Below are positions 56,792-64,000 of a stretch of DNA of 64,000 nucleotides, one piece after another. The translations under genes and the position numbers were made by a program. A model generated the notes under the pieces. It searched no databases and was not told the DNA's origin. It saw nothing but the letters and a program-made list of their open reading frames with translations. The DNA comes from JAWXCE01 sp034440495 (GTDB taxonomy: Bacteria; Pseudomonadota; Alphaproteobacteria; Rhizobiales; Rhodomicrobiaceae). Every line of letters begins with the position of its first letter. The stretch's first letter is position 1. The stretch lies in assembly GCA_034440495.1 (NCBI GenBank), contig JAWXCE010000042.1, positions 1 to 64,000 on the forward strand, given 5' to 3'.

Positions 56792-57223
56792 CCCAGTCGC
56801 AATATACTGCCGCATTGAGTGCGCTTCGAATTCGGCGTCTGCAATGCGCTGCTTCACGACGTCCCCAAGCGACACGATGCCGACCAATTGGCCGTTGTCC
56901 ACAACGGGCATATGTCGGAAGCGATGGGACGTCATGTGCTGCATGACTTCGTCTATCGTGCTCGTCTCAGCACAGGTGAAGACGGGGGACGTCATATGCT
57001 TACTCACTGGCTCATCCAGAACGGTGGCGGGATTGGAAGCCAGCACCCGGACAATATCCCGCTCCGACACGATGCCGCAAACAGCCTTATTAGGGTCCAG
57101 GATGACTAGCGCGCCAATTTTCTTGGCCGCTAATTGCCATATGATGTCTTTCAAACTGTCTTCTGGCGCAGCAGTTGCGACGACTCGGCCCTTCTCCTTA
57201 AGTATTCTTGCAACAGTGGGCAT
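56789..57223 (-). CDS. CBS-domain pair protein
   Basis: A 144-residue stand-alone protein of two CBS domains that probably bind adenine nucleotides. CBS1: 'VVATAAPEDSLKDIIWQLAAKKIGALVILDPN' then 'GIVSERDIVRVLA'. CBS2: 'FTCAETSTIDEVMQHMTSHRFRHMPVVDNGQLVGIVSLGDVVKQR'. GGAGGAAAC precedes ATG at 57221-57223. No partner is fused. Its stop codon lies in repeat C. Confidence 0.92.
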   Translation of the reverse strand: MPTVARILKEKGRVVATAAPEDSLKDIIWQLAAKKIGALVILDPNKAVCGIVSERDIVRVLASNPATVLDEPVSKHMTSPVFTCAETSTIDEVMQHMTSHRFRHMPVVDNGQLVGIVSLGDVVKQRIADAEFEAHSMRQYIATG

Positions 57224-57553
57224 GTTTCCTCCAACGCTGAATTTTGCGCTGTTGCGAGGACGGCCCGGCGCCTGCAAAGTTAACACCGCGTTAGTGTGGC
57301 CTGCAGCTTGCAAAGCGCCGCGGCGAAAGGCCGCTCCCGAAAACAGTGATCTTTTTATGATGCCTATTTCGACTTTAGAGCGCAAGCCCTGTGCGCAGAT
57401 ACAAGATCGGAAAATTTGTGCTTTTCTGACCGCAAAGTGAAACGTTCCAGCCGTGGAGAAAACAAGAAGATATTACAACTTTAACGGGTATATTATAGTG
57501 GTCTAAAATAGGCGCGGGTATGTTTGACGGTAGTGAGTAAGGAGTTCCAATCC
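57224..57553. other. Intergenic region between divergent genes
   Basis: No gene of credible length is seen. It holds two short hairpins (GCGGC-GAAAG-GCCGC and GCGCA-N7-TGCGC), and AT-rich sequence near 57470-57515 that probably carries the promoter of the cysteine peptidase gene. No repeat copy is present. Confidence 0.5.
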
Positions 57554-58207
57554 ATGTTTCCGTTTCGCGTTGGGGTTTGTTTATTGTTCGTCGTCATGGC
57601 TTCTGTAGAGCCGCGAGCAACCGGGTCTTCGGCCATCGATGAAGTCAAAGTCCGTAGCGTCTATCGGCACAATTTCATGCCCACCTTTGGGGACACGACC
57701 GCGCCCATTGGCTTCGTCAATTTCTGCCGTTTAAATGCAGACAAGTGCGTGTCCAATAACGACGGGCACGCGCGGTTATCTCTCAGCGCGGAGAAAAAAT
57801 CTGAGCTGGCGGGCATCAACGATCGCGTCAACACGCTGATCCGTCCAGCCACGGATCAAGAGCTTTATGGCGCAGTCGAGTATTGGACGATCCCCGTCAG
57901 TCAGGGAGACTGCGAGGATTACGTGCTGTTGAAGAAAAAACTGCTGATGGAGTCCGGTTGGCCTAGCAGCGCTTTGCTCATCACCGTCGTGCGAGACGAG
58001 CGAGGAGATGGTCATGCTGTGCTGACGGTGCGCACAAAGCAGGGCGACCTCATTCTTGACAACAAGCAGTCCCGCATCGTGCCATGGTGGGATACGGGCT
58101 ACGAATTCATCAAAAGGCAATCGTACCGAGAGCCCTCCGCATGGGTATCGCTGACGCGCACAGAGGGTTATGTCGCGGGTGCGGCAAGCGCCAGAAGCCC
58201 GCGTTAG
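57554..58207 (+). CDS. Bacterial transglutaminase-like cysteine peptidase (BTLCP), exported
   Basis: A 217-residue protein with an N-terminal signal peptide (residues 1-25). The BTLCP core has catalytic Cys in 'VSQGDCEDYVLLKKKLL' (about 125), His in 'GDGHAVLTVRTKQGDLILDNK' (about 159) and Asp in the same stretch. Related proteins (LapG-like) cleave adhesins in the periplasm to control biofilm detachment, but no LapD-like or adhesin gene is nearby. AAGGAG precedes ATG at 57554. A TTG at 57524 is less likely. Confidence 0.88.
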   Translation: MFPFRVGVCLLFVVMASVEPRATGSSAIDEVKVRSVYRHNFMPTFGDTTAPIGFVNFCRLNADKCVSNNDGHARLSLSAEKKSELAGINDRVNTLIRPATDQELYGAVEYWTIPVSQGDCEDYVLLKKKLLMESGWPSSALLITVVRDERGDGHAVLTVRTKQGDLILDNKQSRIVPWWDTGYEFIKRQSYREPSAWVSLTRTEGYVAGAASARSPR

Positions 58208-58221
58208 GATAGCCCTATGCT

Positions 58222-58318
58222 TAAAAGAGCTACACCGTTTTCTGGTGGGCAATGGCTCTATAAAAATCCAAGCCGATACGAATTTAGCTGACTCAATCAA
58301 TCCGGATCGGGCCTAAGC
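58222..58318 (+). repeat. Dispersed palindromic repeat, copy D
   Basis: It shares with copy B 'GGCTCT-A/T-T', 'AAAATC', the 'AGCCGA' arm, 'GACT-AA' and the end 'GGATCGGGCCTAAG' (B: GGACCGAGTCTAAG). It lies between two convergent genes and its 'CTA' (58313-58315) is the stop codon of the gamma carbonic anhydrase gene. Confidence 0.65.
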
Positions 58319-58834
58319 AATGCTTGTCGCGTACCGTCGGCCGTTCAGTACATAATTTGCGGCGGAGCGGCGCAAACCGTCGATTTCATCCTGTGTGAGA
58401 CTGCGTGGCACGCGGGCCGGCATGCCTGTGACAAGCGATCCATCCGGAATTTCGCGACCCTCCGGCACAAGCGCATGGGCGCCTATAAGGCAATCGCGAC
58501 CGATACGCGCGCCATTGAGCACCGTTGCGCCCATGCCGATAAGGCTGTTATCGCCAACAGTGCATCCATGCAGGATGGCACGATGGCCGATGGTGCAGCC
58601 ATGTCCGACCGTAAGTGGAAAACCCATGTCGGTGTGGAGCATGCAGTGCTCCTGAATGTTGCTGCCGTCCCCAATATCGATGAGTTCGTTATCGCCCCGC
58701 AACACCGCGCCAAACCAGATGCTTACATCGCGACCGAGCCTTACCTTGCCGATCAGCGTAGCGTCCGGCGCGATCCAGAATGCTTGATCTCCAGGCAGTT
58801 CCGGCACGTGAGCGTCAAGGGTGTAAATTGGCAT
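58313..58834 (-). CDS. Gamma carbonic anhydrase family protein
   Basis: A 173-residue left-handed beta-helix hexapeptide protein of the PaaY/YrdA gamma-carbonic-anhydrase-like group. The segments 'DVSIWFGAVLRGDNELIDIGDGSNIQEHCMLHTDMGFPLTVGHGCTIGHRAILHGCTVG' contain the three metal histidines. Carbonic anhydrase activity is not certain for this group. ATG at 58832-58834 was chosen. cysE lies 15 bp upstream, so they form an operon. Confidence 0.9.
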   Translation of the reverse strand: MPIYTLDAHVPELPGDQAFWIAPDATLIGKVRLGRDVSIWFGAVLRGDNELIDIGDGSNIQEHCMLHTDMGFPLTVGHGCTIGHRAILHGCTVGDNSLIGMGATVLNGARIGRDCLIGAHALVPEGREIPDGSLVTGMPARVPRSLTQDEIDGLRRSAANYVLNGRRYATSIA

Positions 58835-58848
58835 GCGCCGCTCCAGTG

Positions 58849-59685
58849 CTACTCTTCTGACGACCCTAATGAGCCAAGCGTCTGATCCATGGTGCGCGCT
58901 GGCTGGCTGCACCCCGCATGGCCGACCACGCGCGCTGGAACGCCCGCGACCGTCGTTTTTGGCGGCACATCCTTAAGCACAACGCTACCCGAAGCGATAC
59001 GCGCGCAATCACCCACTTTGATATTGCCCAGCACCTTGGCGCCCGCGCCAACCATCACACCGGAGCCGATCTTGGGGTGCCGATCGCCGGTCTCCTTGCC
59101 GCTGCCGCCAAGCGTAACGCCGTGGAGGAGCGATGTGTTATCGCCAATCGTTGCCGTTTCGCCAATGACAATGCCCGTCGCGTGGTCGAACATCAGCCCG
59201 CGCCCGATTTTGGCGGCCGGGTGAATATCGACGCCGAAAACGCGCGAGGACTGGCTTTGCAAATAAAGCGCGAAATCGCGGCGACCGTTATTATGCAGCC
59301 AGTGAGCAAAACGGTGCGTTTGTAGCGCGTGGAAACCTTTAAAGTATAACAGCGGATCGATGTGGCGCTGGCAGGCCGGGTCGCGCTCATAAACGGCGGC
59401 TAGGTCAGCGCGAAAGGCCTCCGGCAAACTCGGCTCCGCTTCCAGTACGCCGCTGAAAATCTGGCGAACGAGCGCCGGGGCGATGTCATCACTACCAAGC
59501 CGTTGAGCGACGCGGTGGGTAACGGCGTCGCGTAACGTATCGTGGCTTAGGACGTTGGCGAACAGGAAACTCGCCATCAATGGCTCGATGCGCATCGACT
59601 CATGCGCCTCGGAGCGGATGATTTCCCAAAGCGGATCGTAGGCTTTCACATTAACGTCGCCGTTAAGCTGCTGTGGTTGCGCCAT
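58849..59685 (-). CDS. cysE: Serine O-acetyltransferase
   Basis: A 278-residue CysE, making O-acetylserine for cysteine synthesis. The N-terminal helical domain ('DPLWEIIRSEAHESMRIEPLMASFLFANVL') precedes the hexapeptide domain with 'GVDIHPAAKIGRGLMFDHATGIVIGETATIGDNTSLLHGVTLGGSGKETGDRHPKIGSGVMVGAGAKVLG'. The C-terminus is about 20 residues longer than in E. coli. AGGAGATGAG precedes the ATG. It is co-directional with the gamma carbonic anhydrase gene. Confidence 0.95.
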   Translation of the reverse strand: MAQPQQLNGDVNVKAYDPLWEIIRSEAHESMRIEPLMASFLFANVLSHDTLRDAVTHRVAQRLGSDDIAPALVRQIFSGVLEAEPSLPEAFRADLAAVYERDPACQRHIDPLLYFKGFHALQTHRFAHWLHNNGRRDFALYLQSQSSRVFGVDIHPAAKIGRGLMFDHATGIVIGETATIGDNTSLLHGVTLGGSGKETGDRHPKIGSGVMVGAGAKVLGNIKVGDCARIASGSVVLKDVPPKTTVAGVPARVVGHAGCSQPARTMDQTLGSLGSSEE

Positions 59686-59825
59686 GACGAACTCATCTCC
59701 TGACGCCGCGGTGGGGCGTTGCCTTTTGGCGTTAGATAAGCGAACTTGCCAGCGCCGCCAATGCGCGAAGCGGGTTATGATGCTTTATTTAACAGTCAAT
59801 GCGCGAAAAGCCAAAAAGGATTGTC

Positions 59826-60623
59826 ATGGCGGCATCGGAAACAGGTTTCGGCGTCATCGCGCTGGAGACCAACGGGCCAGTCGCGCGGATCGTTATCGAC
59901 AATCCGGGGCCGATGAACGCCGTTAACGCGGCCATGTGGCGGGCGCTACCCGTGCGGATCGCCGAGGCCGAGGCGAACCAGGACGTGCGCGTCATTATGC
60001 TTACCGGACGCGGCGATAAGGCGTTCTCGTCGGGCGCCGACATCTCGGAGTTCGACACCGCCCGCACCGGGGCCGCCAGCGCAGGGTATGACGATCTGAA
60101 CACCGCCGCGTTCGACGCGCTTTTGAATTGCGCCAAGCCGACTATCGCCGCCATTCGCGGGTTCTGTCTTGGCGGCGGCTTCGAGATTGCGCTGTGCTGC
60201 GACATGCGGCTGGCGGCGGAAGGCGCGGAGTTCGGCATCCCCGCCGCGCGTCTGGGGCTGGGGTATAACGCGCGCTGGATCAGGCTGTTGCTGGCTTGCA
60301 TGAGCGCGGCGTCGGCGAAGGAGCTGCTGTTCACCGGCGGCCGGTTCGGCTGCGTGGCGGCGTTGCGTATGGGCTTCGTCAACCGCGTGTTTCCTGCGGC
60401 GGCGTTCGAGGCTGAAACCACCGACCTCGCCGCGCAGATCGCCGCTAACGCCCCCCTTACCATCCGCGCCGCCAAAGCCGCGATCGACGCTTTCGCAACT
60501 GGCCAGGCGCCGGACTACGCGCATCTCGACGCCATGGTGGACGCCTGCTTCCAAAGCGCCGACTACGCCGAAGGCCGCGCCGCATTCGCCCAAAAGCGCA
60601 AACCCGTTTTTGAGGGGTGTTAA
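59826..60623 (+). CDS. Enoyl-CoA hydratase/isomerase (crotonase) family protein
   Basis: A 265-residue crotonase with both oxyanion-hole segments: 'GRGDKAFSSGADISEFD' (about residues 61-77) and 'AAIRGFCLGGGFEIALCCDMRLA' (about 106-128). The second catalytic Glu position reads 'FGIPAARLGLGYNARWIRL', with no Glu. It may therefore be an isomerase or another crotonase rather than a 2-enoyl-CoA hydratase. AAGGA precedes ATG at 59826. It stands alone; the substrate is unknown. Confidence 0.88.
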   Translation: MAASETGFGVIALETNGPVARIVIDNPGPMNAVNAAMWRALPVRIAEAEANQDVRVIMLTGRGDKAFSSGADISEFDTARTGAASAGYDDLNTAAFDALLNCAKPTIAAIRGFCLGGGFEIALCCDMRLAAEGAEFGIPAARLGLGYNARWIRLLLACMSAASAKELLFTGGRFGCVAALRMGFVNRVFPAAAFEAETTDLAAQIAANAPLTIRAAKAAIDAFATGQAPDYAHLDAMVDACFQSADYAEGRAAFAQKRKPVFEGC

Positions 60624-60730
60624 TCAGTCAGAATACAAACGGGAAATGACACTAGGGTTTTCTGGCCCCGGCATCTCTTGCGTCACTGCTGCTCCAGGTT
60701 GCAAAGCATGTTGTTCCAAAGATATCTCAG

Positions 60731-61570
60731 TTAAACCAGCATCTTGCGTAGTTGCGCGGATACAATGTCGATGATGATGACCGCGCCCACGATAATGAGC
60801 ACGATGGTCGCCGCCTCGGAATACTGGAAGCCGCGCATGGTCTCGAACAGCGGCTGGCCGATGCCACCCGCGCCGATGACGCCGAGCACGGTCGCCGAGC
60901 GCACGTTCGTCTCGAAGCGGTAGAGCGTGAACGACGACCACAAGGGCATCACCTGCGGGATGACGCCAAAAATCACCTCCTGCAGGCGCGAGGCGCCGGT
61001 CGCGCGGATGCCTTCCACCGGGCGCGGGTCGATGGCCTCCACGGCCTCGGAGAACAGCTTGGCGATGATGCCGATGTTATGCACGGCGAGCGCCAGCACG
61101 CCCGCGATGGGGCCAAGGCCGACAGAGACGACGAACATAAGCGCCAGCACAATCTCGGGCGTGGCGCGCAGGATATCCATCAGCCGCCGCACGGGCTGCA
61201 CGATCCAGGGCGGGCAAATATTGGCCGAGGCGAGGATGGCGAAAGGCACGCCAAACAGCACCGCAAGCGCGGTTCCCCATGCGGCGATCTGGATGGTGAC
61301 GATCATCTCGTTCGCGTACATTTCCCAGTAGCGGAAGCTCGGGTTCAGGAAACCTTCGCTAAACGTCGCCATGTTCTGGTAGTCGGTGAAGAGGCCGATG
61401 GCGCGCCACATCTCGGCTGGCCCCCAGCTCCAGGCGAGCAGCGCGATAACGACGCCCCAGATGATCCAGACGCGGGCGCGCCGCATGAGCGGCTGGCGCG
61501 GAATGTCAATGGCCGCCAGAAGCGTCAGCTTCGGGTCGGAGTTGGCCGATGTGTGAATATCTGTTTGCAT
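60731..61570 (-). CDS. phnE: Phosphonate-type ABC transporter permease
   Basis: A 279-residue PhnE-type permease with about six helices. The EAA-like cytoplasmic loop is 'EAVEAIDPRPVEGIRATGASRLQEVIFGVIPQVMPLWSSF' and the C-terminus has 'SATVLGVIGAGGIGQPLFETM'. It is the expected third part of the phnC-phnD-phnE importer but is separated from phnD by an 830-bp stretch with a terminator and a broken gene on the other strand. It may need its own promoter. No C-P lyase or phosphite dehydrogenase gene is present. Confidence 0.9.
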   Translation of the reverse strand: MQTDIHTSANSDPKLTLLAAIDIPRQPLMRRARVWIIWGVVIALLAWSWGPAEMWRAIGLFTDYQNMATFSEGFLNPSFRYWEMYANEMIVTIQIAAWGTALAVLFGVPFAILASANICPPWIVQPVRRLMDILRATPEIVLALMFVVSVGLGPIAGVLALAVHNIGIIAKLFSEAVEAIDPRPVEGIRATGASRLQEVIFGVIPQVMPLWSSFTLYRFETNVRSATVLGVIGAGGIGQPLFETMRGFQYSEAATIVLIIVGAVIIIDIVSAQLRKMLV

Positions 61571-61651
61571 GGCAGGATACTATATTCCCTAAAATTTGCT
61601 TAAAGTTCAACGAAGATACAACAAGGATGCGAAGAGCGGCGTCAACTCAGT

Positions 61652-62309
61652 ATGATAAATCTCATTGTTTACAGCCTGACCGCTCTCGTTACAGCCACAG
61701 CGTGCTTCAGCCAAAGCGTGGCGCAAGACGCGAAGCTAACCGTGGCGCGCGAACTGGTTGATGCGGCTGGCAGTCGCGCTAAACTTGAGATGCTCATAGA
61801 CTTTACCGCCGCCAAAACTGCGCAAAAGATTAAACTGGACGAAAGTAAAACATCGTCCTGAAGAAGAAATATTATCAGGCTTTTAAAGATATTAAAGTCG
61901 ATGTATCAAAGAGGTACTCTAAGGTTGCAGAAACTATGGCTCAAATATGGGCCAGCGAATTTGAGGCCCAGGAACTTGGCGAGATACTCATTTTTTATCG
62001 TAGTCCTTTGGGTAAAAAATAGAGGCTATGGACACGAAAATCGTCATGCAAAAATTGGAAAAGCAATCTGAAAATAGATTAGCTCGCGAGCAAAATTCCA
62101 AAGTGTTAGAAGCAATCGAGTCAAAAATCCTGCTAAGTGAACTTGCGAATCTTTCCAGAGACGAAAAAGCACAAATAAAAGCCTTTTTCGAAAGTCGTAC
62201 GGGGACAAAATTACAAGCAAAGCTCGATATGTTAACAAGTAAGAGCATGACTATTATGAATAATTTTTTGCAAAGCATAATAGCGTCGGCGCTAAAGAAG
62301 CTGAAATAA
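61652..62309 (+). pseudogene. DUF2059 family secreted protein, broken by two frameshifts
   Basis: Three overlapping frames join into one protein. Frame 1 (61652-61861): signal peptide 'MINLIVYSLTALVTATACFSQSVAQ' then 'KLTVARELVDAAGSRAKLEML'. Frame 2 (about 61860-62020): 'VAETMAQIWASEFEAQELGEILIFYRSPLGKK'. Frame 3 (to 62309): 'EAMDTKIVMQKLEKQ' and 'NLSRDEKAQIKAFFESRTGTKLQAKLDML'. Both 'ELxxILxFYxSPxGKK' and 'IKAFFESRTGTKLQAK' match the DUF2059 pattern. The shifts are near 61858 and 62015. The region is AT-rich compared with the phn genes on both sides, suggesting acquired DNA. Confidence 0.7.
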
Positions 62310-62338
62310 ATCCAAACAATCAGAATGTGCAGAAGCTG

Positions 62339-62389
62339 AAAAACCTAGACCCGTCTTAGTAGCATGACGCAAACAAAAACGGGTCTAGG
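62339..62389 (-). terminator. Terminator downstream of phnD
   Basis: The exact 11-bp arms CCTAGACCCGT (62344-62354) and ACGGGTCTAGG (62379-62389), with a 24-base loop, are followed on the minus strand by five T. It would stop the phnC-phnD message before phnE. Confidence 0.65.
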
Positions 62390-62402
62390 TGTGATTTATA
62401 AC

Positions 62403-63404
62403 TTATAAGCGCGGCAGCTCTTCGGAGGCTTTGTTCACTGCGTCGATTTTGCCCTGAAGGTCGGTGAGGCGGGTTTTCTTTTCCTCGGCGGGGATTTTCT
62501 CGTCGCCTTCCACTTTCAGCATTTCCTTGGCCAATTCCATCAGGCGGATCGGATAAAGCTGACCGTTGGACGAAGGGATGAACGGCGACCATGTCATGTC
62601 TTTGAGAATTTTGCGGGCGGCGGCGACATCTTCTGCCGGGCCGTTGCGGCCATAGGTCATCATGAATGTATAGATTTTGTCCTTCAGATCCGCGTCGAGG
62701 TCGCGGCGCCACACGATGGGGTCGGATGGGATCAGCGGCGATGTCCAGATGATGCGGATTTTGGCGTAGGCGTCAGGCGCCGTTTTCTTCAGGCGCTCAA
62801 CGTTTTCACTGTTGTTGGCGGCAACCTGCACCTGCTTGTTGGCGACGGCGAGCGCGTTGGCCTCATGGTTGGCGCCGCGCACGGTTTTAAAGCAGGCTTT
62901 CGGATCGATCTTCTTGGCGGCGAACACGTATGTCATCGGTACGAGGAAGCCGGAGGTGGAGTTCGGGTCGCCGATGCCAAAGTCGAGGCTTTTATTGCAT
63001 TTCAGCACATCGTCGAGCGTCTGATACGGGCTATCTGCGCTGACGATGAGGTGCGAGTAATATCCCTGCAGGCCGCTGGCGGCGACAGTTTGCGCGAACA
63101 CTTCGCCATCGGCGCGATCAACCGCTTCCATACCGGATTTGTTGCCGTACCAGGCGATATCCACCTTCTTGAAGCGCTGGGCTTCGATGATACCGGCGTA
63201 ATCAGAAGCAAAGAAGGGCTTGATGTCGAGGCCAGTTTTTTCCGACATGACCTTAAGGAACGGCTCCCAGCTTTGCTTCAGGTTTTGCGTCGCCTCGGTC
63301 GAGATAATACCGAAGTTGACGACTTTCTTGTCCTGAGCCGAGGCTGGAGCGAAGGCGAGAACGGCGGCGGCTAGCGCGGCTGTCAGTGTGTTCAAGCGAA
63401 ACAT
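62403..63404 (-). CDS. phnD: Phosphate/phosphonate ABC transporter substrate-binding protein
   Basis: A 333-residue periplasmic binding protein of the PhnD type. Signal peptide 'MFRLNTLTAALAAAVLAFAPASA', then 'VVNFGIISTEATQNLKQSWEPFLKVMSEKTGLDIKPFFASDYAGIIEAQ', 'KVDIAWYGNKSGMEAV', and 'DFGIGDPNSTSGFLVPMTYVFA'. The ligand could be phosphonate, phosphite or phosphate. GAGGAGAATAACG precedes ATG at 63402-63404. phnC lies 92 bp upstream in the same operon. Confidence 0.93.
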   Translation of the reverse strand: MFRLNTLTAALAAAVLAFAPASAQDKKVVNFGIISTEATQNLKQSWEPFLKVMSEKTGLDIKPFFASDYAGIIEAQRFKKVDIAWYGNKSGMEAVDRADGEVFAQTVAASGLQGYYSHLIVSADSPYQTLDDVLKCNKSLDFGIGDPNSTSGFLVPMTYVFAAKKIDPKACFKTVRGANHEANALAVANKQVQVAANNSENVERLKKTAPDAYAKIRIIWTSPLIPSDPIVWRRDLDADLKDKIYTFMMTYGRNGPAEDVAAARKILKDMTWSPFIPSSNGQLYPIRLMELAKEMLKVEGDEKIPAEEKKTRLTDLQGKIDAVNKASEELPRL

Positions 63405-63496
63405 CGTTATTCTCCTCAATAAAATCCACAAAAACGCCACTAAAGCTTTGCCCTGATGGCGATACCGGCGCGAGAAGCATATGCCGCCCGCAAAAC

Positions 63497-64000
63497 TTAT
63501 GCCGTGCCTGCCGGAATACTTGTCTCAAGCGGAGTCGACCTGGCGTCCTGGCCAAAACTGAAAGCATTTCGGATATCCTCGCCCTGCTCTTCGCGGCCGA
63601 AGCCTGGCAAAAACAGCTCCGCGCTTTCCGCGCCGTAGAGATCGTTCAGGAAGCGCGGAGTCAGTGTATTGGACGGGCCGTCGTAAACGACTTCACCGTT
63701 GCGCAATGCGATGGTGCGCGGACAATAGCGCAGCGCATATTCCACCTGATGCAGCGAAACCAGCACCGTGACGCCGTCGCTGCGGTTAAAATCCTGTAAA
63801 ATGTCCATCACGCGGCGCGAGGCGCTGGGATCGAGTGAGGCGATCGGCTCGTCCGCGATGAGCACCTCGGCCTGTTGCACCATCGAGCGGGCGATGGCGG
63901 CGCGCTGCTGTTGGCCGCCAGACACCTGCGAGCCGCGGCTTAGGGCCTGCTCGGCAATGCCAACACGAGCCAGCGCCTGCATGGCGGCGCGTTTCTCATC
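63497..64000 (-). CDS. phnC: Phosphonate ABC transporter ATP-binding protein (C-terminal part, runs off the right edge)
   Basis: Only the last 167 codons are inside; the start lies beyond base 64000. The segments 'SQVSGGQQQRAAIARSM' (ABC signature), 'EVLIADEPIASLDPSASRRVMDIL' (Walker B and D-loop) and 'TVLVSLHQVEYALRYCPRTIALRNGEVVYDGP' (H-loop) match PhnC. The C-terminus has an extra Gly/Glu-rich tail of about 35 residues after the usual end. It is the first of the phnC-phnD pair. Confidence 0.93.
   Translation of the reverse strand, partial: DEKRAAMQALARVGIAEQALSRGSQVSGGQQQRAAIARSMVQQAEVLIADEPIASLDPSASRRVMDILQDFNRSDGVTVLVSLHQVEYALRYCPRTIALRNGEVVYDGPSNTLTPRFLNDLYGAESAELFLPGFGREEQGEDIRNAFSFGQDARSTPLETSIPAGTA

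Noticed and set aside
60752..61603. Plus-strand open frame (283 codons) opposite phnE
   Set aside because: It is a shadow of phnE, rich in His/Arg/Asp with no hydrophobic or domain pattern.
1..64000. tRNA or rRNA genes, CRISPR arrays, integrase or att sites
   Set aside because: I looked through the intergenic gaps and found no cloverleaf-like sequence, spaced repeat array or transposase/integrase frame.

Overview
This 64 kb window is chromosomal DNA from an alphaproteobacterium, most likely of the Hyphomicrobiales (Rhizobiales) type. The evidence is the uninterrupted gene order rpsB-tsf-pyrH-frr-uppS-cdsA-dxr-rseP-bamA-lpxD-fabZ-lpxA-lpxI-lpxB beside gltA. Further support comes from ctaA next to a DUF2842 gene, the scaffold/yidD/folE/hisI neighbourhood, a bacterial transglutaminase-like cysteine peptidase, and a dispersed palindromic repeat of a kind common in that order. 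The species cannot be named from the sequence alone. I see no tRNA, rRNA, CRISPR array, intact insertion sequence or prophage.

Layout. 1-2.8 kb: edge-truncated membrane protein, heme A synthase, DUF2842 protein, polysaccharide-deacetylase-like protein. 3-11 kb: a Gly-rich secreted protein, then a metabolic module. In that module a minus-strand operon (serine/alanine-glyoxylate aminotransferase, crotonase, family III CoA-transferase) diverges from a large FAD/Fe-S 2-hydroxyacid dehydrogenase coupled to a GntR/FCD regulator. 10.8-14.1 kb: part of a carotenoid cluster (crtI, crtE, crtZ). 14-19 kb: comEC, gltX, gltA. 19.4-34.6 kb: the translation, isoprenoid, outer-membrane and lipid A superoperon, read on the minus strand from rpsB. 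34.7-41 kb: small secreted basic protein, cobS/cobT, omega-aminotransferase, three small unknown genes, sorbosone-dehydrogenase-like protein, nhaA. 42-50 kb: ArsR-SRPBCC regulator, ndk, esterase, DUF4345, ABC-F, DUF2214, a decayed globin and thrS. 50-53 kb: two adjacent broken genes (caspase-like peptidase, TAXI binding protein). 53-60.6 kb: cspA, yidD, Fe-S scaffold, folE, hisI, patatin, CBS protein, cysteine peptidase, gamma carbonic anhydrase, cysE, crotonase. 60.7-64 kb: a phosphonate-type ABC transporter (phnC-phnD ... phnE) split by an AT-rich broken DUF2059 gene.

How it fits together. The superoperon joins start of translation and ribosome recycling (S2, EF-Ts, RRF) with UMP kinase. 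It also makes isoprenoid precursor and carrier (Dxr, UppS), phospholipid precursor (CdsA), the outer-membrane assembly machine (BamA, with RseP for envelope stress) and lipid A. rpsB has a recognisable promoter and a folded leader RNA.

Most notable observations: four genes disrupted within about 15 kb (caspase by an in-frame TAG, TAXI by a frameshift and an in-frame TAG, globin by deletion, DUF2059 by two frameshifts); two unlinked small secreted Arg-rich proteins sharing a symmetric C-n-C-8-C-n-C tail; a 75-residue Ala/Lys-rich tail on EF-Ts; a three-stem leader upstream of rpsB; a terminator-like hairpin inside the cspA leader; and four copies of a palindromic repeat, two of which supply the stop codon of the gene they abut. 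I did not find a convincing wholly new multi-gene system. TAG is an ordinary stop codon elsewhere here, so recoding is a weak explanation for the interrupted genes.
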